In this document: positions 15,506 through 23,208 of the stretch, piece after piece
Numbering within the stretch: the stretch's first letter is position 1
Layout: every line of letters begins with the position of its first letter
Assembly (NCBI RefSeq): GCF_014635905.1
Contig: NZ_BMDS01000009.1
Span: 1 to 46,822 of the forward strand
Origin: Limosilactobacillus caviae
GTDB lineage: Bacteria; Bacillota; Bacilli; Lactobacillales; Lactobacillaceae
Direction of reading: 5' to 3'
DNA length: 46,822 nucleotides
Program-made: the position numbers and the translations under genes
The notes under the pieces: generated by a model
Told to the model about the DNA's origin: nothing
Database searches by the model: none
What the model saw: the letters and a program-made list of their open reading frames with translations, nothing else

Positions 15506-16734
15506 TTATTTTGCAATCTGTTTCTTCGGCTTAACAAGCATGACAAGGATAAAGTTAATAAGAAGGGTTAATCCTGTAATGATAAAGACCATCTGATAAC
15601 TAGAAATCCCGGAAATAAAGGAACCGAGGATTGAACCAAGAACAGCTCCTGCAGCTTGGAATGATTGATTATAGCTGAAAATTCGCCCGAATGCTTCAGT
15701 CGGAACATCAAGGGTCAGAACGGTTTGCGTTGCTGGCATTAAGGCGGCATTTGCTAGTCCCAGGATAAATCGCCAAAATGCTAATGCCCATGGTGAGTGA
15801 GTAAAGGTCATTGGAATAAATAAGATGAACGCGGTCATAATTCCAATTCGTAATACTTTTTCAGGTCCAATCTGGTCCATTGTATGACCGACTTTTGAAG
15901 CAGCAATTAGTGTCCCTAATCCAGGCGTGGCAGCAACAATTCCTGCAACTAATGCAATATTACCATGTCCGCCCATTAGTTGACGAACATATAAACTAAT
16001 AATCGGGTCAATTGACATTGTCGAAGAAGTAACGATCATTGTAGTTAGAAACATTACAATAATAAGCGGCGGATTTTCAAGGTTGTGCATGATCTCTTTC
16101 ATTGGTTTCATGGCTTCTTTTTTGATTGGGGTAAAGTGCTCAATCGTTAGTAACCATGTACTAAGAAATACACAAAACATAAGGCCGCCAGTGATGAAAA
16201 ATGGAATTCGGTAGCCAAATATCCCAGATAGGAAACCACCCAATAAGGGGCCGACAAGATTACCAGCAACCCCTGCAGTCGTCATGGCGGCCATTACCCA
16301 TCCGGAACGATTATGGGGAGTTTCACCAGCCATCATTGCGGTTGCGTTGTTGATATAACCGGAAAATACTCCTTGTAAAAATCGCATTCCGATAATCATC
16401 CAGACACTGCGGGCAAAACCGATTGCGCAAATTGTGCAATCGGTTTTGCCCGCATACACATTAATTTTCGTCCTTTTTGGTCAGCGAGGTTCCCCCAGAA
16501 AGGTGAGACAATCGCTTGACTAATAAAGGTAACGCCAAACGCTAATCCGGAATAGATGTTTAATTGAAAGCGCGTAAAACTACCCAACTCAGCAATAAAT
16601 AATGAAATAAACGGCATCGTCATCGAGTAGCCCATCCCGGTGATAAACGCGCCGAGCCAAAGGGTATAAAAAGTTCGGTGCCAACCGTGAGGAAACTTTC
16701 CTCTTGCGACTTCCGAATCCATTTTGAATATCAT
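15506..16734 (-). pseudogene. Broken MFS multidrug efflux gene (MdtG-like), frameshifted
   Basis: Two overlapping minus-strand frames together make one MFS transporter of about 400 residues. The first (from 16734, or 16722 if the second Met is used) covers helices 1-2 and ends after LADQKGRKLMCMRA in a run of unrelated residues. The second resumes with IGFARSVWMIIGMRFLQG and carries the rest to 15506. Alignment by eye to E. coli MdtG suggests roughly seven bases net are missing and the original segment between MRA and IGFARS has been replaced. The joint is a perfect 18-bp inverted repeat. The rest shows no other damage, so the lesion is young, or is an assembly or sequencing error. Intact relatives export drugs. 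Confidence 0.8.
16408..16453. repeat. Perfect 18-bp inverted repeat at the MFS frameshift
   Basis: GCGGGCAAAACCGATTGC and its exact reverse complement GCAATCGGTTTTGCCCGC, separated by nine bases (GCAAATTGT). The left arm in plus orientation belongs to the normal coding sequence (the IGFAR codons); the right arm replaces the normal coding sequence after the MRA codons. Confidence 0.85.
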
Positions 16735-16896
16735 CTCCTAAGTTTAAATGTGTTCATGCATAAAACATTATTATAACAAAATAAGCACAAATCTTCCTCT
16801 TCTAGAATAGATAAGGATAAAATCATTAAATATCTTTACCATTCTCTTGAAGAAATTTGCTATATTATTAATGAAGAAAGAAAGGGGATATCATTA

Positions 16897-17748
16897 GTGA
16901 AAAAGAGGATTGCGGTTTTTTCAGATACCCATGGAAATTTAACAGCGCTACAAGCAATGTATCAAGACAGTATTCAACAACGGGCAGATGAATATTGGTT
17001 CATTGGCGATTTATTGATGCCCGGCCCAAGTGTCCGCGCAATCTGGGATATTTTGCAGGAGATGAAGCCAACAGTTATTGTGCGGGGAAACTGGGATGAC
17101 CTTGTTGTTAGAGGAGCTCGTGGAATGATGGATATGGAACGTCCGTCACACATTTACTTTGCCCGGCTTGCCCAGTATGTTGCTGAACATTCTTCAGAAA
17201 AGATGATTGATGAGATTGCTCATTGGCCCATGCATGTCACTAAACGAGTTGGCGGACTTAATTTTGGTATTTCGCATAATTTGCCGTGGCTTAATATGGG
17301 ACAAGATTTATTTCCAACTCAAGCAAGTACAAATTTCGATAAATTATTTAATGTTGCGGGAGAACCGGTAGATGTAGCAATATACGCCCACGTTCATCAT
17401 GACTTGCTGCGTTATGGCAGTGATGAACGAATTATTCTTAATCCCGGAGCAGTTGGGGAGCCGTTTAACCATTGGCAACCGCTTCAAAGAGACCTGCGAG
17501 CCCATTATTTAATGCTAGAAGTTGATGATATTGGGTTGGCAGAGACTAGTTTTCGTCATGTGCCATATAGTCGGGATCAAGAGAAAAAAATTGCAGATAA
17601 TCGTGACCTCCCTTATCGTGACCTCTATAAAAAAATGATGGTTACTGGCCGTGCTTATACTCATGATGACGACTTGTTAACTAAGTATAATGACCAGTAC
17701 AACTATGCGGATGAATACCGTAAATACGCGCTAAAAATTAATGGTTAA
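16897..17748 (+). CDS. Metallophosphoesterase (YfcE/MJ0936-like)
   Basis: 283 residues starting at GTG, with AAAGGGG well placed upstream. Motifs of the calcineurin-like superfamily: VFSDTHGN (8-15), FIGDLLM, VRGNWDD, a His in ISHNLP, and IYAHVHHD. These give the di-metal centre. It would hydrolyse a phosphomonoester or diester in the cytoplasm; the substrate cannot be told. The C-terminal 60 residues (RDQEKKIADNRDLPYRD...) are an extension beyond the minimal fold. It stands alone, divergent from the broken MFS gene. Confidence 0.83.
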   Translation: MKKRIAVFSDTHGNLTALQAMYQDSIQQRADEYWFIGDLLMPGPSVRAIWDILQEMKPTVIVRGNWDDLVVRGARGMMDMERPSHIYFARLAQYVAEHSSEKMIDEIAHWPMHVTKRVGGLNFGISHNLPWLNMGQDLFPTQASTNFDKLFNVAGEPVDVAIYAHVHHDLLRYGSDERIILNPGAVGEPFNHWQPLQRDLRAHYLMLEVDDIGLAETSFRHVPYSRDQEKKIADNRDLPYRDLYKKMMVTGRAYTHDDDLLTKYNDQYNYADEYRKYALKING

Positions 17749-17891
17749 GAAAAGTCAAAATGTGATGCAAAATCCTTGTATTTTTTGTAAGTATCAGTAA
17801 TAATATAGAATGAAAAGAATTCGCAGATGTTTTAATTTTAAGCAGTAACGTAGTAGATATAGTTTTTAATATATAAAAGGAGAACTACTGA

Positions 17892-18161
17892 ATGGCAAAA
17901 AAGTCAAAGATTGCTAAATTACATCACCAAGAAGCTTTAGTAAAGAAGTACGCAGAAAAGCGCAAGGAATTAAAGGCAAAGGGCGATTACATCGGTTTGT
18001 CTAAGCTTCCTCGTAATTCTAGTGCGGTTCGTCTTCATAATCGTGACCGTTATGATGGTCGTCCACATGCATATATGCGTAAATTTGGCATGTCACGAAT
18101 TAAGTTCCGTGAACTCGCACATAAGGGACAAATTCCTGGTGTGCGTAAGGCCAGCTGGTAA
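17892..18161 (+). CDS. rpsN: Ribosomal protein S14, zinc-independent paralogue
   Basis: 89 residues; the longer C-minus form without the CxxC zinc ribbon found in the 61-residue S14 of the main ribosomal operon. Family features: [35 protein letters not shown] and the C-terminus [18 protein letters not shown]. In Firmicutes this paralogue stands in for the zinc form when zinc is short and is often repressed by Zur; I could not find a convincing Zur box upstream. AAAAGGAG lies just before the ATG. It stands alone with a structured downstream region. Confidence 0.93.
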   Translation: MAKKSKIAKLHHQEALVKKYAEKRKELKAKGDYIGLSKLPRNSSAVRLHNRDRYDGRPHAYMRKFGMSRIKFRELAHKGQIPGVRKASW

Positions 18162-18175
18162 TAGATAGCATGATA

Positions 18176-18261
18176 TAAGCTAAAACACTGATAAGTATTA
18201 GGCGGACTAGTTAGTGATTTTAATATTATGTTATAACATGCACGATGTCCGCGTTAGCTTA
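18176..18261. repeat. Long imperfect stem-loop downstream of rpsN
   Basis: TAAGCTAA (18176-18183) pairs with TTAGCTTA (18254-18261), and inside it GCGGAC (18202-18207) pairs with GTCCGC (18247-18252), around an AT-rich loop. The element lacks a T-tail and sits between the rpsN stop and a separate terminator at 18270. It may be a 3'-UTR element or part of a small RNA. Confidence 0.4.
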
Positions 18262-18269
18262 CTCAAAAG

Positions 18270-18306
18270 TTGAGCGAAAGGTTTTGCTTTTCGCTCAATT
18301 TTTTTA
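18270..18306 (+). terminator. Terminator after rpsN
   Basis: TTGAGCGAAA (18270-18279) pairs with TTTCGCTCAA (18289-18298), followed by a run of Ts. The rest of 18307-18468 is AT-rich leader of the next gene with a TATACT -10 (18423-18428) but no good -35. Confidence 0.88.
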
Positions 18307-18468
18307 AATTAATTGTCCAATTACAAGCGAATTTTGATAAGCAATTATGCAATCTTAAGCAAAAATTTTGATATTCTTCCAAAAAAATCGATTTTTTAGC
18401 TTCGTTTGAGGTCAATAACTGCTATACTAGGATTAGTATGACGAGTAAAATCGGGCGGTGGAAATATA

Positions 18469-19164
18469 ATGAACGAAAAAGTAGTTTTTGATCAACTAAA
18501 TAAAGATGTTGCTGATCAAGCACGTGTTAGACAAACGTACAAGTACTTTAATGGTACTGAGCGTTCTAAGGGCCTTTATGATGAGGCGATTAGAATGGGG
18601 GAGGATGTCCTTCAAGAGCACAAAGAGGGACATAATGAGCCTCAGGCAATGGTCGACCTTATCGATCAGGCGATTTATAACTCACGTAAGGCGTTAAATG
18701 GACAGCAGACTGATAAGCATTCGCTTCAGATGCAATTATCACGTGCTGGGCAATTTTTACGTAGTCAGGAGTTCACTGGTCTCCCAATTAAAACACAGCA
18801 ATATTGGGAACGTGAGATTGCAGAAGCTCATAATATTGAGGTTGCTTCAAATACTGATCAAGCAATGGCTAATAAGACAGCAATTAAGGTTGCTACAATG
18901 TTTGATACGATGGAACAGATGCGTTCACAGTTAATGAAGGAAGCAGCTCAACAACGTGCAGCCCGTGCTAAAAGGGCAATTGCGGCCCGTAAAGAGGCTG
19001 AAAAAGAGCGTAAGAAGCGGGAAGCAATTCTTGCAGAGCAAAAGGCGCTTGCTGAAAAGGTAGCTAAAGAACATAAAAAAGAAAAGAAATCACCAAAGAA
19101 GAAAAAGTCTGGTGGAATGCGCGGCTTTTGGTCATTTCTTGGTTTTCATAAGAGTAAAAAATAA
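18469..19164 (+). CDS. Uncharacterised protein with Lys/Ala-rich coiled-coil tail, 231 aa
   Basis: Begins MNEKVVFDQLNKDVADQARV. Residues 1-130 are a soluble, mostly helical domain with the segments TYKYFNGTERSKGLYDEA and SRAGQFLRSQEFTGLP. Residues 150-210 are a long charged helix rich in Ala, Arg, Lys and Glu (KRAIAARKEAEKERKKRE). The end is very basic (KKSPKKKKSGG) with a short aromatic tip (GFWSFLGFH). There is no signal peptide, so a cytoplasmic protein that may bind nucleic acid or the membrane surface. GGGCGGTGG lies upstream. Transcribed alone with its own terminator. I do not recognise a named family and do not assign a function. Confidence 0.8.
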   Translation: MNEKVVFDQLNKDVADQARVRQTYKYFNGTERSKGLYDEAIRMGEDVLQEHKEGHNEPQAMVDLIDQAIYNSRKALNGQQTDKHSLQMQLSRAGQFLRSQEFTGLPIKTQQYWEREIAEAHNIEVASNTDQAMANKTAIKVATMFDTMEQMRSQLMKEAAQQRAARAKRAIAARKEAEKERKKREAILAEQKALAEKVAKEHKKEKKSPKKKKSGGMRGFWSFLGFHKSKK

Positions 19165-19174
19165 TTATAATGTA

Positions 19175-19210
19175 GAGGGTGAGGAATTAGTCAATTTTCT
19201 CACCCTTTAT
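19175..19210 (+). terminator. Terminator after the 231-aa unknown gene
   Basis: GGGTGAG (19177-19183) pairs with CTCACCC (19199-19205), extended by AGG/CCT outside, then TTTAT. Confidence 0.75.
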
Positions 19211-19265
19211 TGTTAACAAAATCGTTTTTAACGTATATAAAATAAAGCTGACGAGGATAGAGAGA

Positions 19266-19928
19266 ATGAGGAATAACTATAAAAGTGTTTTTGATATCAT
19301 CGGTCCTATTATGATTGGACCGTCAAGTTCACATACTGCAGGCGCGGTTCAAATCGGGCGGGTAGCAAACAAGCTTTTTGAAACCATTCCGCCAAAAGTA
19401 ACAGTGCATTACTATGGGTCCTTTGCCCAGACCCATCGTGGACACGGGACGGACTATGCAATTGCGGCTGGTATTATGGGTTTTCCCGCTGATGATTCGC
19501 GAGTTCCGCTTGCACCGACGATTGCCCGAAAGCGAGGGATGGACTTGCGATTCGTTGAAGAAGTTGGCGAAAGTCCAATTCACCATCCCAACACTGCTAT
19601 CTTAAAAATGACTGATGGCACGAAGAAAATAACTGTTGCAGGCTGTTCAATTGGAGGCGGTGCTATTGAAATTAGGGCTATTAGTCTTAATGGGGTTGAT
19701 ATTCTACCGGCTGGACCGTTGCCAATAGTTATTTTTCGGGATTACAGTAAAAAAATGGCAAATGCGCTAGCGATTAACGCAGATTTAGAAGAAAAGGCGC
19801 CATTTACACGACGACAAGTATTACGAGCAGGGAACTGCGATATTTATGTTTATGACATTCAAAATAAAATGCAGCCTGATACGATTGACTATTTTGAAAA
19901 TAAATATCCAAATATAATTTGCCTTTAA
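19266..19928 (+). CDS. sdaAB: L-serine dehydratase, beta subunit
   Basis: 220 residues. The conserved start region FDIIGPIMIGPSSSHTAGAVQIGR (recognisable by GPSSSHTAG, residues 18-26) and the segment GHGTDYAIAAGIMGFPADD are typical of the iron-sulfur L-serine dehydratase beta chain, followed by AGCSIGGGAIEI. With the alpha subunit it turns L-serine into pyruvate and ammonia in the cytoplasm. Weak GAGGATAGAGAG ribosome site. The alpha gene follows after 17 bases in the same operon. The two-subunit form is usual in Gram-positives, while E. coli has a fused protein. Confidence 0.93.
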   Translation: MRNNYKSVFDIIGPIMIGPSSSHTAGAVQIGRVANKLFETIPPKVTVHYYGSFAQTHRGHGTDYAIAAGIMGFPADDSRVPLAPTIARKRGMDLRFVEEVGESPIHHPNTAILKMTDGTKKITVAGCSIGGGAIEIRAISLNGVDILPAGPLPIVIFRDYSKKMANALAINADLEEKAPFTRRQVLRAGNCDIYVYDIQNKMQPDTIDYFENKYPNIICL

Positions 19929-19945
19929 ATGATGGAGAATAATTT

Positions 19946-20827
19946 ATGTATGAGAGTGTTAGAGATTTAGTGCATGTTGCAGAGAAGCGGGAAAAAGCCT
20001 TATCGGAATTGATAATCGAAGAGGAATGTCACGATTCTGGAATTAGCCGTAAAAAAGTATGGCAACGAATGCGAATAAATTTGTTGACGATGCAAAACGC
20101 AATTAAGCAAGGCGAAACAGGGGATGGTGTTCGCTCACGGACTGGCTTAACGGGTGGTGAGGCAATCAAACTTAAAAATTATCGTGAACGTGGCAAGACG
20201 TTATCTGGAGATGCAATGATGGCGGCTGTTGAAAATGCTGTTGCAACGAATGAAGTAAATGCTGCGATGGGAGTTGTCTGCGCAACCCCAACAGCTGGCT
20301 CATCAGGAACTTTACCAGGAATATTATTTATGCTAGAGAAGCGGTTGAAATTAACTGAAGAACAGATGATTCGCTTCTTATTTACAGCTGGCGGATTTGG
20401 GCTAATTATCGCTAACCATGCTGGAATTGCCGGTGCAACTGGCGGCTGCCAAGAAGAAGTTGGTACGGCCTCGGCAATTGCAGCTGCAGCAGCGGTTGAA
20501 GCAGCAGGAGGAACGCCTGAACAAAGCAGTCACGCTTTAGCAATTGCGTTAAGCAACCTTTTAGGATTAGTCTGTGACCCGATTGCTGGTTTAGTCGAAG
20601 TTCCTTGTGTTAAGCGAAATGCAATTGGGGCAGGCAATTCATTAATTGCCGCCGATATGGCATTAGCAGGTTGTACTAGTGCAATCCCAGCTGATGAATG
20701 TATCGTTGCCCTTGACCGTGTTGGAAGATCAATGTCAGCTGAATTACGTGAAACAGGGATAGGCGGATTAGCAGGAACACCAACAGGTCAAGCGATTAAA
20801 GCACGGATTTTTGGAAAAAATCTTTAA
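19946..20827 (+). CDS. sdaAA: L-serine dehydratase, alpha subunit
   Basis: 293 residues, iron-sulfur-dependent L-serine dehydratase alpha chain. Recognisable stretches: GVRSRTGLTGGEAIKL, CATPTAGSSGTLPG (about residues 112-125), AGATGGCQEEVG, LVCDPIAGLVEVPCVKRN and LAGCTSAIP. The conserved cysteines there supply ligands for the 4Fe-4S cluster that binds and activates serine; no PLP lysine motif is present. It works only with the beta subunit encoded just upstream. The enzyme is oxygen-sensitive, so it is notable that the next operon encodes a peroxide-defence system. Confidence 0.94.
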   Translation: MYESVRDLVHVAEKREKALSELIIEEECHDSGISRKKVWQRMRINLLTMQNAIKQGETGDGVRSRTGLTGGEAIKLKNYRERGKTLSGDAMMAAVENAVATNEVNAAMGVVCATPTAGSSGTLPGILFMLEKRLKLTEEQMIRFLFTAGGFGLIIANHAGIAGATGGCQEEVGTASAIAAAAAVEAAGGTPEQSSHALAIALSNLLGLVCDPIAGLVEVPCVKRNAIGAGNSLIAADMALAGCTSAIPADECIVALDRVGRSMSAELRETGIGGLAGTPTGQAIKARIFGKNL

Positions 20828-20831
20828 TTTC

Positions 20832-20846
20832 TTAGAATTATTCTAA
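20832..20846. promoter_or_regulatory. PerR/Fur-type box upstream of ahpC
   Basis: TTAGAAT-T-ATTCTAA is a perfect 7-1-7 inverted repeat, the layout of PerR boxes (consensus TTATAATNATTATAA). It lies just upstream of the ahpC promoter. Peroxide release of PerR is the likely control. Confidence 0.75.
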
Positions 20847-20852
20847 AAAAGC

Positions 20853-20880
20853 TTGCAATAAAAATTAAATCGATTATACT
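20853..20880 (+). promoter_or_regulatory. ahpC promoter
   Basis: TTGCAA (20853-20858), a 16-bp spacer, then TATACT (20875-20880). It is bracketed by two PerR-like boxes. Confidence 0.7.
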
Positions 20881-20890
20881 TAAGGCGTAG

Positions 20891-20906
20891 TTAAGAATGA
20901 TTCTAA
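20891..20906. promoter_or_regulatory. Second PerR-like box in the ahpC leader
   Basis: TTAAGAATGATTCTAA contains the 5-1-5 core AGAAT-G-ATTCT, like the core of the upstream box. It lies just downstream of the predicted transcription start, a typical repressing position. Confidence 0.65.
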
Positions 20907-20923
20907 TTAAGGAGAGGATATAT

Positions 20924-21487
20924 ATGAATTTTGTTGGACACGAAATTGAAGACTTTAAGGTAAATGCTTATCAAGATGGTGAAACTACCGAAGTATCAAA
21001 GAAGGATGTTTTAGGTAAGTGGAGTATTTTCTTCTTCTACCCAGCAGATTTCTCCTTTGTTTGTCCTACCGAATTGGAAGCCTTACAAGATAAGTACGAA
21101 GACTTCAAGAAGGCTAATGCAGATATTTATTCTGTTTCAGAAGATACCGAGTTCGTTCACAAAGCATGGGCACAAGCTTCAGAAAAGATTGGCAAGATTA
21201 AGTACCCAATGCTTGCTGACCCTGCTGGTAAATTAGCACGGATGTTTGACGTCCTTGATGAAGATGCTGGTCAAGCATATCGTGGGGTCTTCATTGTTGA
21301 TCCAGATGGAATTATCCAATCCTACACAATTAACAACATGGGTATTGGTCGGAGTGCTGACGAAATCTTACGGACTCTTCAAGCAGCTCAATTTGTTCGT
21401 GAACATGGTGACCGGGTATGCCCTGCAAACTGGAAGCCTGGTCAAGATTCAATTAAGCCAAGTCTTGACCTAGTTGGTAAGCTTTAA
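20924..21487 (+). CDS. ahpC: Alkyl hydroperoxide reductase peroxiredoxin AhpC
   Basis: 187 residues from the ATG at 20924, chosen over 20897 because AAGGAGAGG lies just before it and the family begins MNFVGHEIEDF. Typical 2-Cys peroxiredoxin: FSFVCPTELE holds the peroxidatic Cys47 and GDRVCPANW the resolving Cys166. It reduces hydrogen peroxide and organic peroxides, and is recycled by the AhpF encoded 13 bases downstream. Likely PerR-controlled through the boxes upstream. Confidence 0.96.
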   Translation: MNFVGHEIEDFKVNAYQDGETTEVSKKDVLGKWSIFFFYPADFSFVCPTELEALQDKYEDFKKANADIYSVSEDTEFVHKAWAQASEKIGKIKYPMLADPAGKLARMFDVLDEDAGQAYRGVFIVDPDGIIQSYTINNMGIGRSADEILRTLQAAQFVREHGDRVCPANWKPGQDSIKPSLDLVGKL

Positions 21488-21500
21488 TCTGGTGAGTGAA

Positions 21501-23168
21501 ATGGCAGAACAACATTTATATGATTTGATCATTGTTGGTGCTGGTCCAGCTGGTTTGTCTGCCGGTTTATATGCTGGCCGGGCGACTTTAGATACCCTAA
21601 TTATTGAGGGAGACACAGTTGGCGGACAGGTAACAACGACTTCTGTGGTATATAACTACCCTGCTGTTGAGAAGATCGATGGTACCCAACTGATGAATCA
21701 AATGCAAAAACAGGTTACTAATTTTGGCGTTGAGATTAAACATGATGAAATTACTGACTTTGATATTGACGGTGAAGTTAAAACATTAGTTGGTAAGAAT
21801 GGACAAAAATATACCGCACGAAGTGTCATTATTGCGACAGGGGCTAATCCGAAAAAGATTGGTTTCCCAGGTGAAAATGAATTTCGTGGACGGGGAATTG
21901 CCTACTGTTCAACCTGCGATGGTGAATTATTTACCGGTCTTCAAGTCTTTGTTGTCGGTGGCGGATACGCAGCCGCTGAAGAAGCCGATTATTTAAGTCG
22001 TTTTGCTAAACATGTCACTGTTTTAGTTCGTGGAGACCATTTTAGCTGTCCGGTATTGACTGCTAAGCGCGCTCTTGATAATCCTAAAGTAAGTGTTGAA
22101 TATAATACTGAAGTCAAAGAGGTAAGCGGGGATGATTATTTAACAACCGCGACCTTAGTTAATAATAAGACTGGTAAAGAAACCGTTTATCATGTAGATG
22201 ACGGCGATCAAACATTTGGAATGTTCATCTATATTGGGACGCAGCCAGCAACTAAACCGTTGGCTAATACCTTGGATTTAGACGATCGTGGTTACATTAA
22301 AACTGACGAAAATGGTAAGACAAACGTTAACGGGGTATACGCTGCCGGGGACGTTATCGAAAAGAATTTACGCCAGATTGTTACCGCCGCCTCTGATGGT
22401 GCAATTGCCGCCACAGCAGCGGAACGGTACATCATGATTCAAAAAGAAAAACAGGGTGTACCAATCCATGCTGAGATCAATAAGAAACCAGCAAAGCCAG
22501 TTGGCCAAACAAGTGAGCTTGACCAACAAGAAAACACTACCCCGCACGAAGGTAATTGGCTGCCAGCAGAAATCGATCAACAATTACAACCGATTTTTGC
22601 CCGCTTAACTAAGGATGTTCAATTATTGGTCCTAACTAATGGTACTGACCTTAGTGATCAATTAGTTAGCTTTGTTGACGAATTTGCATCTCTTGATAAT
22701 CACCTTCATGCTGAAAAGAAGCCAGCACCGACAAATGTGGAATATTTGCCGCAGTTGCGCTTGATTGATGCTGAGGGTAATGATACCGGTTTGCATTATG
22801 CCGGAATTCCGACTGGTCATGAACTGAATTCATTAGTTCTTGGCGTTTATAACGTTGCCGGTCCTGGTCAAACCATTGCACCTGAAATGGTTGAGCGCAT
22901 TAAAAAGCTGCCTGCCACAAATATTCGGATTGGCGTTTCACTTACTTGTCACTTTTGTCCAGATGTAGTTGCTGCATGTCAACGAATGGCATCATTAAAT
23001 CCAGCAATTACGGCAACAATGATTGACTTGCAGCATTTCCCTGAGTTACGGAAAGAAAAGAAGATCATGAGTGTGCCAGCAACGATGATTGGTGACGACC
23101 CAGTTATCTTTGGTAGCCAGTCATTAGAAGAACTTGTAGATGCTGTTGAGAAACATCATCAAATGTAA
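21501..23168 (+). CDS. ahpF: AhpF-type peroxiredoxin reductase with C-terminal Trx-fold domain
   Basis: 555 residues from the ATG at 21501; the frame opens earlier at 21474, but the GGTGAGTGAA site and the FAD motif (LIIVGAGPAGLSAGLYAG) fix this start. Residues 1-310 are a thioredoxin-reductase-like domain with FAD and NADH folds (VFVVGGGYAAAEEA), redox pair CSTC (Cys136/Cys139) and the FAD-closing VNGVYAAGDV. After a linker (about 320-350) comes a segment matching the E. coli AhpF N-terminal domain: YLPQLRLID, GIPTGHELNSLVL and the redox pair SLTCHFCPDVV (Cys483/Cys486). The order is thus reductase first and double-thioredoxin-fold domain last, opposite to E. coli. It passes electrons from NADH to AhpC. 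Confidence 0.93.
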   Translation: MAEQHLYDLIIVGAGPAGLSAGLYAGRATLDTLIIEGDTVGGQVTTTSVVYNYPAVEKIDGTQLMNQMQKQVTNFGVEIKHDEITDFDIDGEVKTLVGKNGQKYTARSVIIATGANPKKIGFPGENEFRGRGIAYCSTCDGELFTGLQVFVVGGGYAAAEEADYLSRFAKHVTVLVRGDHFSCPVLTAKRALDNPKVSVEYNTEVKEVSGDDYLTTATLVNNKTGKETVYHVDDGDQTFGMFIYIGTQPATKPLANTLDLDDRGYIKTDENGKTNVNGVYAAGDVIEKNLRQIVTAASDGAIAATAAERYIMIQKEKQGVPIHAEINKKPAKPVGQTSELDQQENTTPHEGNWLPAEIDQQLQPIFARLTKDVQLLVLTNGTDLSDQLVSFVDEFASLDNHLHAEKKPAPTNVEYLPQLRLIDAEGNDTGLHYAGIPTGHELNSLVLGVYNVAGPGQTIAPEMVERIKKLPATNIRIGVSLTCHFCPDVVAACQRMASLNPAITATMIDLQHFPELRKEKKIMSVPATMIGDDPVIFGSQSLEELVDAVEKHHQM

Positions 23169-23178
23169 ATATCTAAAG

Positions 23179-23208
23179 AGGTTGAGCCGTTTCGACTCAG
23201 CCTTTTTC
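23179..23208 (+). terminator. Terminator after ahpF
   Basis: AGGTTGAG (23179-23186) pairs with CTCAGCCT (23196-23203, one G-U), followed by TTTTT. Confidence 0.8.

Noticed and set aside
17760-17891. Zur box upstream of the zinc-free S14 gene
   Set aside because: Expected from the family, but no convincing inverted repeat of the Zur type is seen; only loose AT-rich matches.
18406-18428. Promoter TTGAGG / TATACT before the 231-aa unknown gene
   Set aside because: The spacer is only 11 bp, too short for a sigma-A promoter; only the -10 is plausible.
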